The notes under the pieces: model-generated
The model's database searches: none
What the model was told of the DNA's origin: nothing
The model's input: only the letters and a program-made list of their open reading frames with translations
Source of the DNA: Rouxiella badensis
Lineage (GTDB): Bacteria > Pseudomonadota > Gammaproteobacteria > Enterobacterales > Enterobacteriaceae
Length of the DNA stretch: 64,000 bases
Direction of reading: 5' to 3'
NCBI GenBank assembly: GCA_026967495.1
Contig: CP114060.1
Span: 4,154,001-4,218,000, forward strand
Position numbers and translations under genes: made by a program
Part shown: piece after piece, positions 46,869 through 55,391 of the stretch
How the letters are laid out: each line of letters begins with the position of its first letter
Numbering within the stretch: the first letter of the stretch is position 1

Positions 46869-47411
46869 TCAGGAAAGATTTTTGAAGGCGTTGATTCGCT
46901 GCAAATGGACCGAGATATCCTTAAACTTATGGCTTTGAACCTGGTCCCAGACGATAGAATAATAGGGAGAGAGAGCCTTGGCCGTTTCGGCGCTGTCGAG
47001 GACACCGTCGTCACGCGAGAGGATAACCAGACAGCGACCGCGGTTTTTCTCTCTAAAATCACTGATACATTTGGTCGCAATATCAACGTACTCTTCTGGC
47101 CTGTCTATCTTGCCTGTCATGTTGTTCTGTGGTGACAAATTGGGGTTGAACATCACCTGACGAACGCCGCATAAAAAGCCGATCCGTTCTGCCCAATAGC
47201 CTCCCAGACCCACGCCGCAAATCACCGTATGTGGGTCTGGAGCCTGTTGCAACGCCTTATCAACTTCCTTAAGCAGGTGCTGCATGTCGTGACGCGGATG
47301 CAGCGTGCTGTAGCTGATAAAGCGCACGTCGGGGTCAATAAACTGTAGCTGTAACACCTTTTCATGATTACCCGGACTGGTTGAGTCAAAGCCATGCAGA
47401 TAAATGATCAT
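46869..47411 (-). CDS. ycfP: UPF0227 esterase-like protein YcfP
   Basis: 180 residues from ATG 47411 (MIIYLHGFDSTSPGNHEKVL), the E. coli length, with AGGAAA upstream. An alpha/beta hydrolase-like protein with YLHGF near the start and GVGLGGYWAERIG as the nucleophile-elbow-like segment, where Gly replaces the usual Ser, as in E. coli. Activity is unproven. It lies 57 bp downstream of nagZ, same strand. Confidence 0.95.
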   Translation of the reverse strand: MIIYLHGFDSTSPGNHEKVLQLQFIDPDVRFISYSTLHPRHDMQHLLKEVDKALQQAPDPHTVICGVGLGGYWAERIGFLCGVRQVMFNPNLSPQNNMTGKIDRPEEYVDIATKCISDFREKNRGRCLVILSRDDGVLDSAETAKALSPYYSIVWDQVQSHKFKDISVHLQRINAFKNLS

Positions 47412-47468
47412 ATCTTTCCTCATTAAACCTCGGTATCACTGCAAAAGCCTGAAACAGCTAACGCGCTG

Positions 47469-48503
47469 TCAGGCCTGCTTGTGCGCCTGCCAGCGCTCAT
47501 TCAGCGCCGTAAGCTCTTGGTGAGAACGCTGCCAACGGCGAGTGTCTCGCAAAGCCTGACGACTGGATTTACCCTGATAGGCCCCACCATGGTACAAGCC
47601 CGCCACCTTGTCCGCTTTGACTGGAGACAAGTTATCCAGCACGCTGACCGCACCGTCGCGGTTGTTGCACACCAGAATCATATCGCAACCGGCATCGAGA
47701 GAAGCCTGACCGCGTTCGGCGTAGCTGCCCATCACCGCCGCGCCTTCCATCGACAAATCGTCGGAGAAAATCACGCCGTTGAAACCCAGTTCCTGACGCA
47801 GGATCTGTTTCAGCCAGTAGGGCGAACCACTGGCAGGACGTGGGTCAGCCTGAGTATAAATCACGTGTGCCGGCATCACCGCGTCGAGCATCTTGCGTTC
47901 AATAAGCTGGCGGAAAATCGCCATATCATGAGCGCGAATCACCTCAAGCGGGCGTGAGTCGAACGGCGTCTCTTTGTGTGAGTCTGCGGTGACCGCGCCA
48001 TGACCCGGGAAGTGCTTGCCGGTGACCTTCATTCCTGCGGCGTGCATGCCGCGGATATAGCGCTCGGCGATATCCAGTGCCTTCTGTGGATTTTCATGGA
48101 ACGAACGTTCACCGATAGCGGCGCTGATGTGGCCGATATCCAGGACCGGCGCGAAGCTTATGTCGATGTCCATGGCGATCATTTCTGCCGCCATCAGCCA
48201 ACCCGCCTCTTCGGCCAGACGTCCGGCCTCAGGTTCATCGTTCAAAGCTGCAAAAGATTGCGCCGCCGGAATACGGGTAAAACCTTCACGAAAGCGCTGC
48301 ACCCTGCCCCCTTCCTGATCGACTGCCAGCACCAGACGTTCGCGGGACGCCGCGCGAATCTGGCGGATCAACTCCTGCAACTGATCCACGTCGTGGTAGT
48401 TGCGGGTAAACAGGATCAGGCCACCGACCAGCGGGTGTTGTAAAATCTCACGCTCTTCAGCATCCAGCTCATAGCTGGCGACGTCTAACATTACTGGACC
48501 CAA
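47469..48503 (-). CDS. nagZ: Beta-N-acetylglucosaminidase NagZ
   Basis: A 344-residue cytoplasmic GH3 glycosidase that removes GlcNAc from anhydromuropeptides in cell-wall recycling and so feeds AmpC induction in related bacteria. It has KHFPGHGAVTADSHKETP (catalytic loop, Asp/His dyad) and the nucleophile Asp in VIFSDDLSMEGA. Intact, it is adjacent to thiK and lpoB as in E. coli. Confidence 0.97.
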   Translation of the reverse strand: MGPVMLDVASYELDAEEREILQHPLVGGLILFTRNYHDVDQLQELIRQIRAASRERLVLAVDQEGGRVQRFREGFTRIPAAQSFAALNDEPEAGRLAEEAGWLMAAEMIAMDIDISFAPVLDIGHISAAIGERSFHENPQKALDIAERYIRGMHAAGMKVTGKHFPGHGAVTADSHKETPFDSRPLEVIRAHDMAIFRQLIERKMLDAVMPAHVIYTQADPRPASGSPYWLKQILRQELGFNGVIFSDDLSMEGAAVMGSYAERGQASLDAGCDMILVCNNRDGAVSVLDNLSPVKADKVAGLYHGGAYQGKSSRQALRDTRRWQRSHQELTALNERWQAHKQA

Positions 48504-48517
48504 GACCCACTACTCCT

Positions 48518-49381
48518 TTACTGAAATTCAGAAAATAATTGCTGGCGCAGAGGCTGCGCCCAAAGCGTATAGCGCGCATCGGCGGTTTGCTGCCAACGCA
48601 CTTCAAACCACATTAACATCAGATAATCGAGCCAAGGTTGCCAGAGGCGGATCTGCGCCTCAAGCCGCACAAGGTCGGGGTATCCGCCGCACCGGGCATA
48701 GTCCAGCAACAGCTGCGATTGCTGAGACGGACTGTAGCCATTGCCGCGAAACAAGGCGGCGAACTCCAGTGCGATATCGGCAGAAACCGCGTATTCCCAG
48801 TCGATGAGGCGCGTGCCCTGCGGACTCACGACCCCATTTTCAGGATGAATATCCATGTGTGTCACCGCCGTCTTCAGCGCCTTTGGCGGCGAGCGTTTCA
48901 TCATTCGCTGATGCACTCGCAGCCACGCCGGTGTCAAACGCCGCCGGTCAATCGCCTGCCAGTATCGCCCCAGCCGCCGTCGGATATCCAGCACCTCGCC
49001 CTGCGGCGCAACGCCGTGCAGTCGGGCCAACAAGGCCGCCAACTGCCGCTGCTGCTCGGCGGAGAAAAACAGCGCCTGACTCAGCGTTTCGCCGTCCACC
49101 CAACTCACCACCAGCCAGGGATACGCCCAACGCAAGACCTGAGGCGCGATGCCCGTGGAAGAGAGGTGGCGCAGCAGGCGGTTTTCACGCCGCCGGTCGA
49201 TCCCCAGCAACTGTTTTTCAGCCGATTCAAGGCGGGCAAGATAGCGATGCGTGGGCGATTCAATCCGCCAGCTTTCGCTGCTCAACCCTTCTACCGGAGT
49301 AAAAACACAACCGGCGGAATAATCCGCCGGAAGATGTTTTTCAACGAGACTGCGTAAACTACTGTTGATTTTGAACGGCAC
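48518..49381 (-). CDS. thiK: Thiamine kinase
   Basis: An aminoglycoside-phosphotransferase-fold kinase (thiamine to thiamine phosphate, salvage). GTG 49381 gives MPFKINSSLRSLVEKHL, 287 residues, resembling the MPF start of E. coli ThiK (274); the frame can extend to ATG 49405. Catalytic loop THMDIHPENGV and the metal-binding DWEYA are present. It overlaps the end of lpoB by 23 bp, so coupling is likely. Confidence 0.9.
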   Translation of the reverse strand: MPFKINSSLRSLVEKHLPADYSAGCVFTPVEGLSSESWRIESPTHRYLARLESAEKQLLGIDRRRENRLLRHLSSTGIAPQVLRWAYPWLVVSWVDGETLSQALFFSAEQQRQLAALLARLHGVAPQGEVLDIRRRLGRYWQAIDRRRLTPAWLRVHQRMMKRSPPKALKTAVTHMDIHPENGVVSPQGTRLIDWEYAVSADIALEFAALFRGNGYSPSQQSQLLLDYARCGGYPDLVRLEAQIRLWQPWLDYLMLMWFEVRWQQTADARYTLWAQPLRQQLFSEFQ

Positions 49382-49979
49382 CGCTGCCAGACCAGACAAT
49401 TTCACCGGTCTGCACGGTCATCAGCTGCATATCGAGCGTTGGCGATTTCACGTTGCCGCTCGCATCGCTGTACAGCACATACTGGGCATTGACCTGACGC
49501 GCCAGCGCAATCGCCTTGCTGCGCGAGACCAGGTTGTCGTCGGCAGAAAGGCCCATCGCCTGTTTGGCGCTCGCCAGCTGCGAAGCCGGAACCACGGTGA
49601 AGGTGTTGTTAGACGCCAGTGCGGTATGCATTGCATCGGTTATTTTACCGGTTTGCAGCGAACCGTTAGTGCTGTTCTTCACGTTATCCAACAGTAAAAC
49701 GCTGCCAGACTGAACGCCGTCAGCCTTGAGCATTTTCGCCACTAACGGCTGTACCGTTGCGCTCCAGTCGATGGATTGCAGTTTCGGCGGCTGAGGAATA
49801 GTTTCAACCGGCGGCTGACCCGAGGTCTCAGGCGTACCGATAGGCGGCACGGTGGTGATAGGCGCGGTCGTCGGCGGTGGTGTCTGAGGCTGTTGCTGCT
49901 CTTGTTGTTCTTGCTGGGTGGAAATACAACCGCTTAACGCTAAAGTTGCCAATGCCACGATTAAATACTTTTTCATCAA
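49359..49979 (-). CDS. lpoB: Penicillin-binding protein activator LpoB
   Basis: An outer-membrane lipoprotein that activates PBP1b. A lipobox LALSGC at about 13-18 is followed by a disordered Gln/Pro/Thr-rich linker (about 20-65) that spans the periplasm, then the globular domain (SIDWSATVQPLVAKML onward). 206 residues (E. coli 213). A second Met at residue 2 may be the start. It lies between ycfL and thiK. Confidence 0.95.
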   Translation of the reverse strand: MMKKYLIVALATLALSGCISTQQEQQEQQQPQTPPPTTAPITTVPPIGTPETSGQPPVETIPQPPKLQSIDWSATVQPLVAKMLKADGVQSGSVLLLDNVKNSTNGSLQTGKITDAMHTALASNNTFTVVPASQLASAKQAMGLSADDNLVSRSKAIALARQVNAQYVLYSDASGNVKSPTLDMQLMTVQTGEIVWSGSGAVQNQQ

Positions 49980-49997
49980 CCCTCTCCCTACGGGAAA

Positions 49998-50366
49998 TTA
50001 AAGGTAAAGGTGGACACGTACACTGTACGCATCAAGATTGCCGTTAAGCGAATAGATATCGGCGTCGGAATTTGCTGGAACGGTAATGGTTCGCGGCGCA
50101 GCAAACGGCAGCAGGTCCAACCCCTGCTTATCATACCAATAGAATACATAGTGTATCTGTATCGGTTTAGACTGATTATTGCTGAGCGTCAGCGTCGCCT
50201 TTTGGCGTCCTTCGTCGTTGGAAAGTGACGGCTCGCCTGGGATAATCCCTGCGGTCAAGACCGGCGACTCCATGATAACCGTTTGCTGATTATTCAGCGC
50301 AATGCCCGGTTTCGTACTGCATCCTGCCAGACAAAGCAACATCGCACAGGCAATCAAAAATCGCAT
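49998..50366 (-). CDS. ycfL: Lipoprotein YcfL
   Basis: 122 residues. A type II signal peptide with lipobox LAGC (C16) precedes a single immunoglobulin-like beta domain (YVFYWYDKQGLDL). It is similar in length and position to E. coli YcfL (125). Function is unknown. It is first of the ycfL-lpoB-thiK-nagZ-ycfP series of same-strand genes. Confidence 0.9.
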   Translation of the reverse strand: MRFLIACAMLLCLAGCSTKPGIALNNQQTVIMESPVLTAGIIPGEPSLSNDEGRQKATLTLSNNQSKPIQIHYVFYWYDKQGLDLLPFAAPRTITVPANSDADIYSLNGNLDAYSVRVHLYL

Positions 50367-50430
50367 AACCTTCCCTCAATAAGCGCTAGAACACCCGCAG
50401 CAGCGGGCATCCTGATGGCGAAACCGCGTG

Positions 50431-50781
50431 TTAACGCGACAGCAGAGGGCCAAGATTATGACCGCCCACCAAGTGCATATGGATATGATACACCACCTGA
50501 CCGGCGTCTTTATTGCAGTTCACAATTAAACGGTAACCATTTTCTGCAATACCTTCCTGCTCGGCGATTTTCGCCGCGACGGTCATCATGCGACCCAGTG
50601 CGGCTTCATGCTCGGCGGTCACGTCATTCATGGTCGGGATCAGGATATTGGGAATAATCAGGATATGGCTTGGCGCCTGCGGGGCGATATCGCGAAACGC
50701 GGTCACCAGTTCGTCCTGATACACCACGTCAGCCGGAATTTCGCGGCGGATAATTTTACTGAAAATCGTTTCTTCGGCCAT
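50431..50781 (-). CDS. hinT: HIT-family purine nucleoside phosphoramidase HinT
   Basis: 116 residues (E. coli HinT 119). The histidine triad YHIHMHLVGG near the C-terminus is the active site. It hydrolyses AMP-lysine and other adenosine phosphoramidates. Intact. fhuE, which separates hinT from ptsG in E. coli, is absent. Confidence 0.96.
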   Translation of the reverse strand: MAEETIFSKIIRREIPADVVYQDELVTAFRDIAPQAPSHILIIPNILIPTMNDVTAEHEAALGRMMTVAAKIAEQEGIAENGYRLIVNCNKDAGQVVYHIHMHLVGGHNLGPLLSR

Positions 50782-51102
50782 GATAGTTCTCCATTGAAAG
50801 CTCTTTATTACAAATAACTGCGAGCGCAGTATGAGTCAGCCATTCTGCTATTTTCAAGTTTATTAGGGCGTTTGCAACTCAATACCCGAATAAGGAGCGG
50901 CGGCAACGGAAATCAGATCGTCTTTTGTCTCTCTGCCGCCACGTTTGATTGGCTAAAACCCAACCGATGTCGCCTGCTATTTTGTAATCACCAGCCGGTC
51001 TTTTCAACAACGCCACCCACGACACTCTCATGAATTTTAAAATAAAAAAGGAGACCGAAGTCTCCTTTTTTATTTTTATGATACGAGTGTTTTACTTGTC
51101 GA
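50782..51102. other. Intergenic region hinT-ptsG
   Basis: 321 bp without a gene; only the ptsG terminator (51041-51073) is recognisable. Confidence 0.6.
51041..51073 (-). terminator. Terminator of ptsG
   Basis: An AAAAAGGAGA/TCTCCTTTTT hairpin with a U-tract on the minus strand, 30 bp after ptsG. Confidence 0.88.
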
Positions 51103-52536
51103 TTAGTGGTTGCGGATATAGTCGTCCATATCCGTTTTCAAGTTATCCGACTTGGTGCCAAAAATCGCCTGTACGCCCGAACCTGCGACGACCACACCCG
51201 CGGCGCCCAGTTGTTTCAAACCCGCCTGATCGACCTTGGAAACGTCGGCCACGCTCACCCGAAGACGGGTAATGCAGGCGTCGAGGTTGGTGATGTTTTC
51301 TTTGCCGCCGAACGCCTTGACCAGTGAGGCGGACATTTCGCTGCTGCCCTGTGCCGTCTGTGTCGTCGCAGTGTCTTCACGGCCCGGTGTTTTGAGGTTC
51401 AGTTTGACAATCAGCACGCGGAAAATAGTGTAGTACACCAGACCATAAATCACGCCAACGATCGGGAACAGCCAGATACGACTGCTGTTGCCGCTCAGCA
51501 CCACGAAGTCAATCAAGCCGTGGGAGAAACTGGTTCCGTCACGCATCCCCAACAGAATACAAATCGGGAAAGCCAAACCGGCCAGAATCATATGGATCAC
51601 GTAGAGGATTGGCGCGACGAACATGAAGGCAAATTCAATCGGCTCGGTAATACCGGTCAGGAAGGCGGTCAGCGCGGCAGACATCATGATGCCGCCCACT
51701 TTGGCCCGGTTTTCAGGTTTTGCCGAGTGCCAGATAGCAATCGCTGCGGCCGGAAGGCCGTACATTTTGAACAGGAAGCCGCCGGACAGTTTGCCCGCCG
51801 TCGGGTCACCCGCCATGTAGCGTGGAATGTCACCGTGGAACACCTGGCCCGCCGAGTTAACGTATTCGCCAACCTGCATTTGGAAAGGTACGTTCCAGAT
51901 ATGATGCAAACCAAACGGCACCAGCGCGCGTTCTACGATGCCGTAGATACCGAACGCCACCACCGGGTTCTGGTAGGCTGCCCACTGGGAGAAGGTCTGA
52001 ATTGCGCTGCCGATCGGTGGCCAGATAAAGGACAGCACAACGCCGAGGATAATCGCTGCCAGTCCGGAAATAATTGGCACGAAGCGTTTACCGGCAAAGA
52101 AGCCCAGATATTCCGGCAGCTTGATGCGATAAAAGCGGTTAAACATCGAGGCTGCAATCACGCCCGACATAATCCCGCCGAGTACGCCGGTGTCGGCAAG
52201 ATGCTTGCTGACAATCTCCTCCGCCGGAAGATGCAGGACCAACGGTGCTACTACGGCCATGGTTTTAACCATGATGCCGTAGGCCACCACCGCCGCCAGC
52301 GCAGAGACGCCGTCGTTGTTGGTGAAACCTAGCGCTACGCCGATAGCAAAAATCAGCGGCATATTGGCAAAGACTGATCCACCCGCTTCGGCCATAACGT
52401 GAGAAACGATGACGGGCAGCCAGCTAAAGTTTGCCGAACCGACACCCAGCAGGATCCCTGCGATAGGTAAGACGGAAACGGGCAGCATTAGCGATTTACC
52501 GACCTTTTGAAGGTTTGCAAACGCGTTCTTGAACAT
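51103..52536 (-). CDS. ptsG: PTS glucose transporter IIBC component
   Basis: The glucose permease. ATG 52536 (MFKNAFANLQKVGKSLMLPV) gives 477 residues, the E. coli length. An eight- to ten-helix IIC domain (1-390) with GITEPIEF leads via the LKTPGRED linker to the IIB domain with phospho-C421 in LDACITRLR. It is close to identical with E. coli. Upstream are an Mlc-like operator and a conserved SgrS-pairing leader. Confidence 0.98.
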   Translation of the reverse strand: MFKNAFANLQKVGKSLMLPVSVLPIAGILLGVGSANFSWLPVIVSHVMAEAGGSVFANMPLIFAIGVALGFTNNDGVSALAAVVAYGIMVKTMAVVAPLVLHLPAEEIVSKHLADTGVLGGIMSGVIAASMFNRFYRIKLPEYLGFFAGKRFVPIISGLAAIILGVVLSFIWPPIGSAIQTFSQWAAYQNPVVAFGIYGIVERALVPFGLHHIWNVPFQMQVGEYVNSAGQVFHGDIPRYMAGDPTAGKLSGGFLFKMYGLPAAAIAIWHSAKPENRAKVGGIMMSAALTAFLTGITEPIEFAFMFVAPILYVIHMILAGLAFPICILLGMRDGTSFSHGLIDFVVLSGNSSRIWLFPIVGVIYGLVYYTIFRVLIVKLNLKTPGREDTATTQTAQGSSEMSASLVKAFGGKENITNLDACITRLRVSVADVSKVDQAGLKQLGAAGVVVAGSGVQAIFGTKSDNLKTDMDDYIRNH

Positions 52537-52931
52537 ATGAGAGTGCTCCTGAGTAATGGTCATACCCTTGTTACTCAAAGACTCAGCCAAGGCTGAGTCT
52601 TGATGACGACGGGTATCTGCTTCGTAGGGTCTTTAGCGGGTGCCGTAAACCCTGTTGCGGCGGCTTTTATCGCCGCTGCGGGCGGGACATATTTTTGCCC
52701 CTTTTATTTTTTACGAAGGGTAAAATAAATCGCCTCAATATTATTTGATGACAGTCACGTTTTGTTAAAAAAACGCCAACGATGGCGTAAAAAGTGGCGT
52801 ATTTTCAATAAATCAGGCGTTTTATATCCGGATCGCCGGCGAGTATCGCCCAAACCGCGGCGTGCAGATTAGCGGTTCAGACGATTAATTACGAGGTGAA
52901 AAATAAAATGCAGAAAACGCTACACGCAGTA
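52537..52931 (-). promoter_or_regulatory. ptsG leader and control region
   Basis: 395 bp upstream of ptsG. The ribosome site and its flank at 52541-52556 (minus strand ACTCAGGAGCACTC) keep the block that pairs with small RNA SgrS in E. coli ptsG. An Mlc-like dyad lies at 52704-52728. I see no gene here. Confidence 0.65.
52704..52728. promoter_or_regulatory. Mlc-like operator of ptsG
   Basis: TTATTTTTTAC and GTAAAATAA form an interrupted dyad of the type bound by Mlc at ptsG in E. coli, 168 bp upstream of the start codon. Confidence 0.6.
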
Positions 52932-53726
52932 TCAGGCGAGGCGGGCAGCGTCTACGTGGAACAGGCGTGAGAAGTTTTGCGTTGTGGCTACGGCCAGCGT
53001 TTCGAGGCTGACACCCTTAACCACCGCGAGATACTCAGCTACGTCGCGAACGTAGGCCGGCTGGTTCTCTTTTCCACGATGCGGCACCGGTGCAAGATAA
53101 GGCGAGTCGGTCTCGATCAGGATGCGGTCCAGCGGCACGTAGCGCGCGGCTTCCCGAATTTGTTCGGCGTTTCTGAAGGTGACCATTCCCGAGAAGGAGA
53201 TGTATAACCCGAGATCCAACAGTTGCTCAGCCGTGTCACGGTCTTCGGTAAAGCAGTGAAGCACGCCGCCACATTCACCGGCCTTCTCTTCACGCAAAAT
53301 ATCCAGCGTGTCCTGACGGGCATCACGGGTGTGCACGATAACCGGCTTGTTAAGCTCACGACCGACGCGGATGTGATGACGGAAAGAATCCTGTTGCAGC
53401 TTAATCAGCGCCTCTTCTTTCTGATAGAAATAGTCCAGCCCGGTCTCACCCATCGCGACGACGCGCGCATCAGCAGCCTGAGTGCGCAGCTCTTCGAAGT
53501 CATATCCGCCCTCAATATTCAGCGGATGAACGCCGCAGGAGAAGGACACTTCTGGACGATCGCCAATCAGCTCTGCCATCGCGCGGTAACCGGGCAGCGT
53601 ACAGGCTACTGCCAGCATAAATTTCACGTCGCGTTCGCGGGCTTTTGCCAGCACATCGTCAACGCCGCCGTGCAGTTTTTCGTAGTCCAGGCCGTCAAGA
53701 TGGCAGTGTGAATCGACTAAAAACAT
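52932..53726 (-). CDS. ycfH: TatD-family metal-dependent hydrolase YcfH
   Basis: 264 residues (E. coli YcfH 265). A TIM-barrel amidohydrolase/DNase family with metal ligands in DSHCHLD (HxH), GETGLDY, HTRDA, LHCFTED and ETDSPYL. The substrate is unknown; homologue TatD is a 3'-5' DNase. It is downstream of holB-tmk and precedes ptsG. Confidence 0.95.
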   Translation of the reverse strand: MFLVDSHCHLDGLDYEKLHGGVDDVLAKARERDVKFMLAVACTLPGYRAMAELIGDRPEVSFSCGVHPLNIEGGYDFEELRTQAADARVVAMGETGLDYFYQKEEALIKLQQDSFRHHIRVGRELNKPVIVHTRDARQDTLDILREEKAGECGGVLHCFTEDRDTAEQLLDLGLYISFSGMVTFRNAEQIREAARYVPLDRILIETDSPYLAPVPHRGKENQPAYVRDVAEYLAVVKGVSLETLAVATTQNFSRLFHVDAARLA

Positions 53727-53771
53727 AGATTTAACTCTTTGTGTTTGCAGGTAAAATTTACAGGAACAGGC

Positions 53772-54744
53772 TTAAAGCGAGTTTTCCCATTCCAGCAACT
53801 GTTCGGTGAGCAGCAGCTCTCGGTTAACGCCAACGACGCTGAGCAACTGTTGCCTACAGCGCATCCAACCCTGCAGATTCTGCTGCAACGCCTCATTGCT
53901 TAAGGTATTGGCCAGCGCGGCAATCAGCGGCTGCTGATCGAGATTAATCACGTAGTGACCCGCACCCTGCTGATATTTGATGACGTCAAGCAGCAGCGAA
54001 CACAGCCAGAACAGGCGTTCAACGGCATCATCATGATTCAGCTGAGGGAGCAGCGACAGCAGACAGCGCTGCTGGAAGCTGGCGGAGACCTGCTGACACA
54101 GCTCTTCGCGCTGTTTCCAGCGCTCCGGCTGAAGCAGTTCCAGCGCGGCCAACGGTGTGCCTTCGCCGAGACGCAGTGCGGTCTGAATCGACAGTGGCGC
54201 AACCTGAAGCTGACGGGCAATCCACTGTGCGGCCAGTGAGGCCTCCGGCGTCGCTAGATGCCAGTAAAAACAGCGGCTGCGAAGCGTCGGCAACAGCCTC
54301 GACGGCTCACGGCAACCCAGCAGGAAATAGGTCCCGGCCGGGGGTTCTTCGAGCGTCTTGAGCAGGGCATTGGCCGCCGCCTCGGTCAGCAGTTCGGCCT
54401 GCGGCAGCCAGACGACTTTTGCCCCCCTGCTGAGAATAATTGTACAAGGTTTCAATCAGCTGACGAACCGGCTCGACGCCGAGGGTATTTTTCCCCTTTT
54501 CTGGCGTCAGGACGTGCCAGTCCGGATGGTTACCGGCAATCATCAAATGGCAACTGTGGCATTTTCCACAGCTTTTTTCCCCGTCAGGATGCTGACACAG
54601 CAACCAGCGGCTCAGACCATAGACCAACGCCTCGTCGCCCATGCCTTTGGCAGCATGCATCAACAGGGCGTGATGGCCGCGACCGCCCTGATACTGGGCG
54701 ATCAGCTGGCGGTAAGGACCGTTTAGCCAGGGATACCAATTCAT
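53772..54744 (-). CDS. holB: DNA polymerase III delta' subunit (frameshifted)
   Basis: A clamp-loader subunit, essential in E. coli. ATG 54744 overlaps the tmk stop. The N-terminal AAA+ module has zinc cysteines in KSCGKCHSC and PEKGKNTLGVEPVRQ. The frame changes at a C-run 54422-54427 by one base (one C too many, or two too few); corrected, QQGAKVVWLPQAELLTEAAA continues into LLKTLEEPPAGTYF and LRSRC. About 323 residues (E. coli 334). Run length is the likely error. Confidence 0.92.
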
Positions 54745-55391
54745 CCGCGGCTGTCCTGCTGGCGCTGGCGGGAAATCCAGCCAATCAGCGCGCGGCGAAT
54801 ATCGGCGGTCACCTGCTCGAGCGTTTGTGACGCATCGATAGTGATAATGCGGTCATCTTCGGCGGCCAGACTCAGGTAACGCTCGCGGGTGCGTTCAAAA
54901 AACGCCAGTGACTCCTGCTCGATTCGGTCGAGCTCGCCGCGCGCGCGCGCGCGTTGCAGGCCAATAGCCGGGGGCAGGTCAAGATAAAGCGTCAGGTCAG
55001 GGCGAAAATCGCCGAGCACCGTGTCGCGCAGAGAGGTCATCAGGCGTGCGTCGATACCGCGGCCACCGCCCTGATAGGCCTGGGAGGAGAGGTCGTGACG
55101 GTCGCCGACGACCCATGCACCGCGTGCCAGGGCCGGTTTAATCACGTTTTCGACCAGCTGTACCCGCGCGGCATAGAGCATGAGCACCTCTGCCTTGTCG
55201 GTGAGCGGCTCGCCCTCAATCCCCTGTTTAATAAGGTCACGCAGTTTTTCGGCAAGCGGCGTTCCGCCCGGCTCACGAGTAAACTGGATGTCTTTGATGT
55301 CCTGTTCGCGCAGCGTATTGACCACGACGTCACGCGCCGTGGTTTTACCTGCCCCTTCAAGGCCTTCGATAACAATAAAACTACTTTTCAT
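54741..55391 (-). CDS. tmk: Thymidylate kinase
   Basis: 216 residues (E. coli 213). It phosphorylates dTMP to dTDP. P-loop GLEGAGKTT (10-18), DRHDLSSQAYQGGGRG and the LID region with arginines (RARARGELDR) are visible. It overlaps mltG upstream and holB downstream, so it is part of a tight operon. Confidence 0.97.
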   Translation of the reverse strand: MKSSFIVIEGLEGAGKTTARDVVVNTLREQDIKDIQFTREPGGTPLAEKLRDLIKQGIEGEPLTDKAEVLMLYAARVQLVENVIKPALARGAWVVGDRHDLSSQAYQGGGRGIDARLMTSLRDTVLGDFRPDLTLYLDLPPAIGLQRARARGELDRIEQESLAFFERTRERYLSLAAEDDRIITIDASQTLEQVTADIRRALIGWISRQRQQDSRG

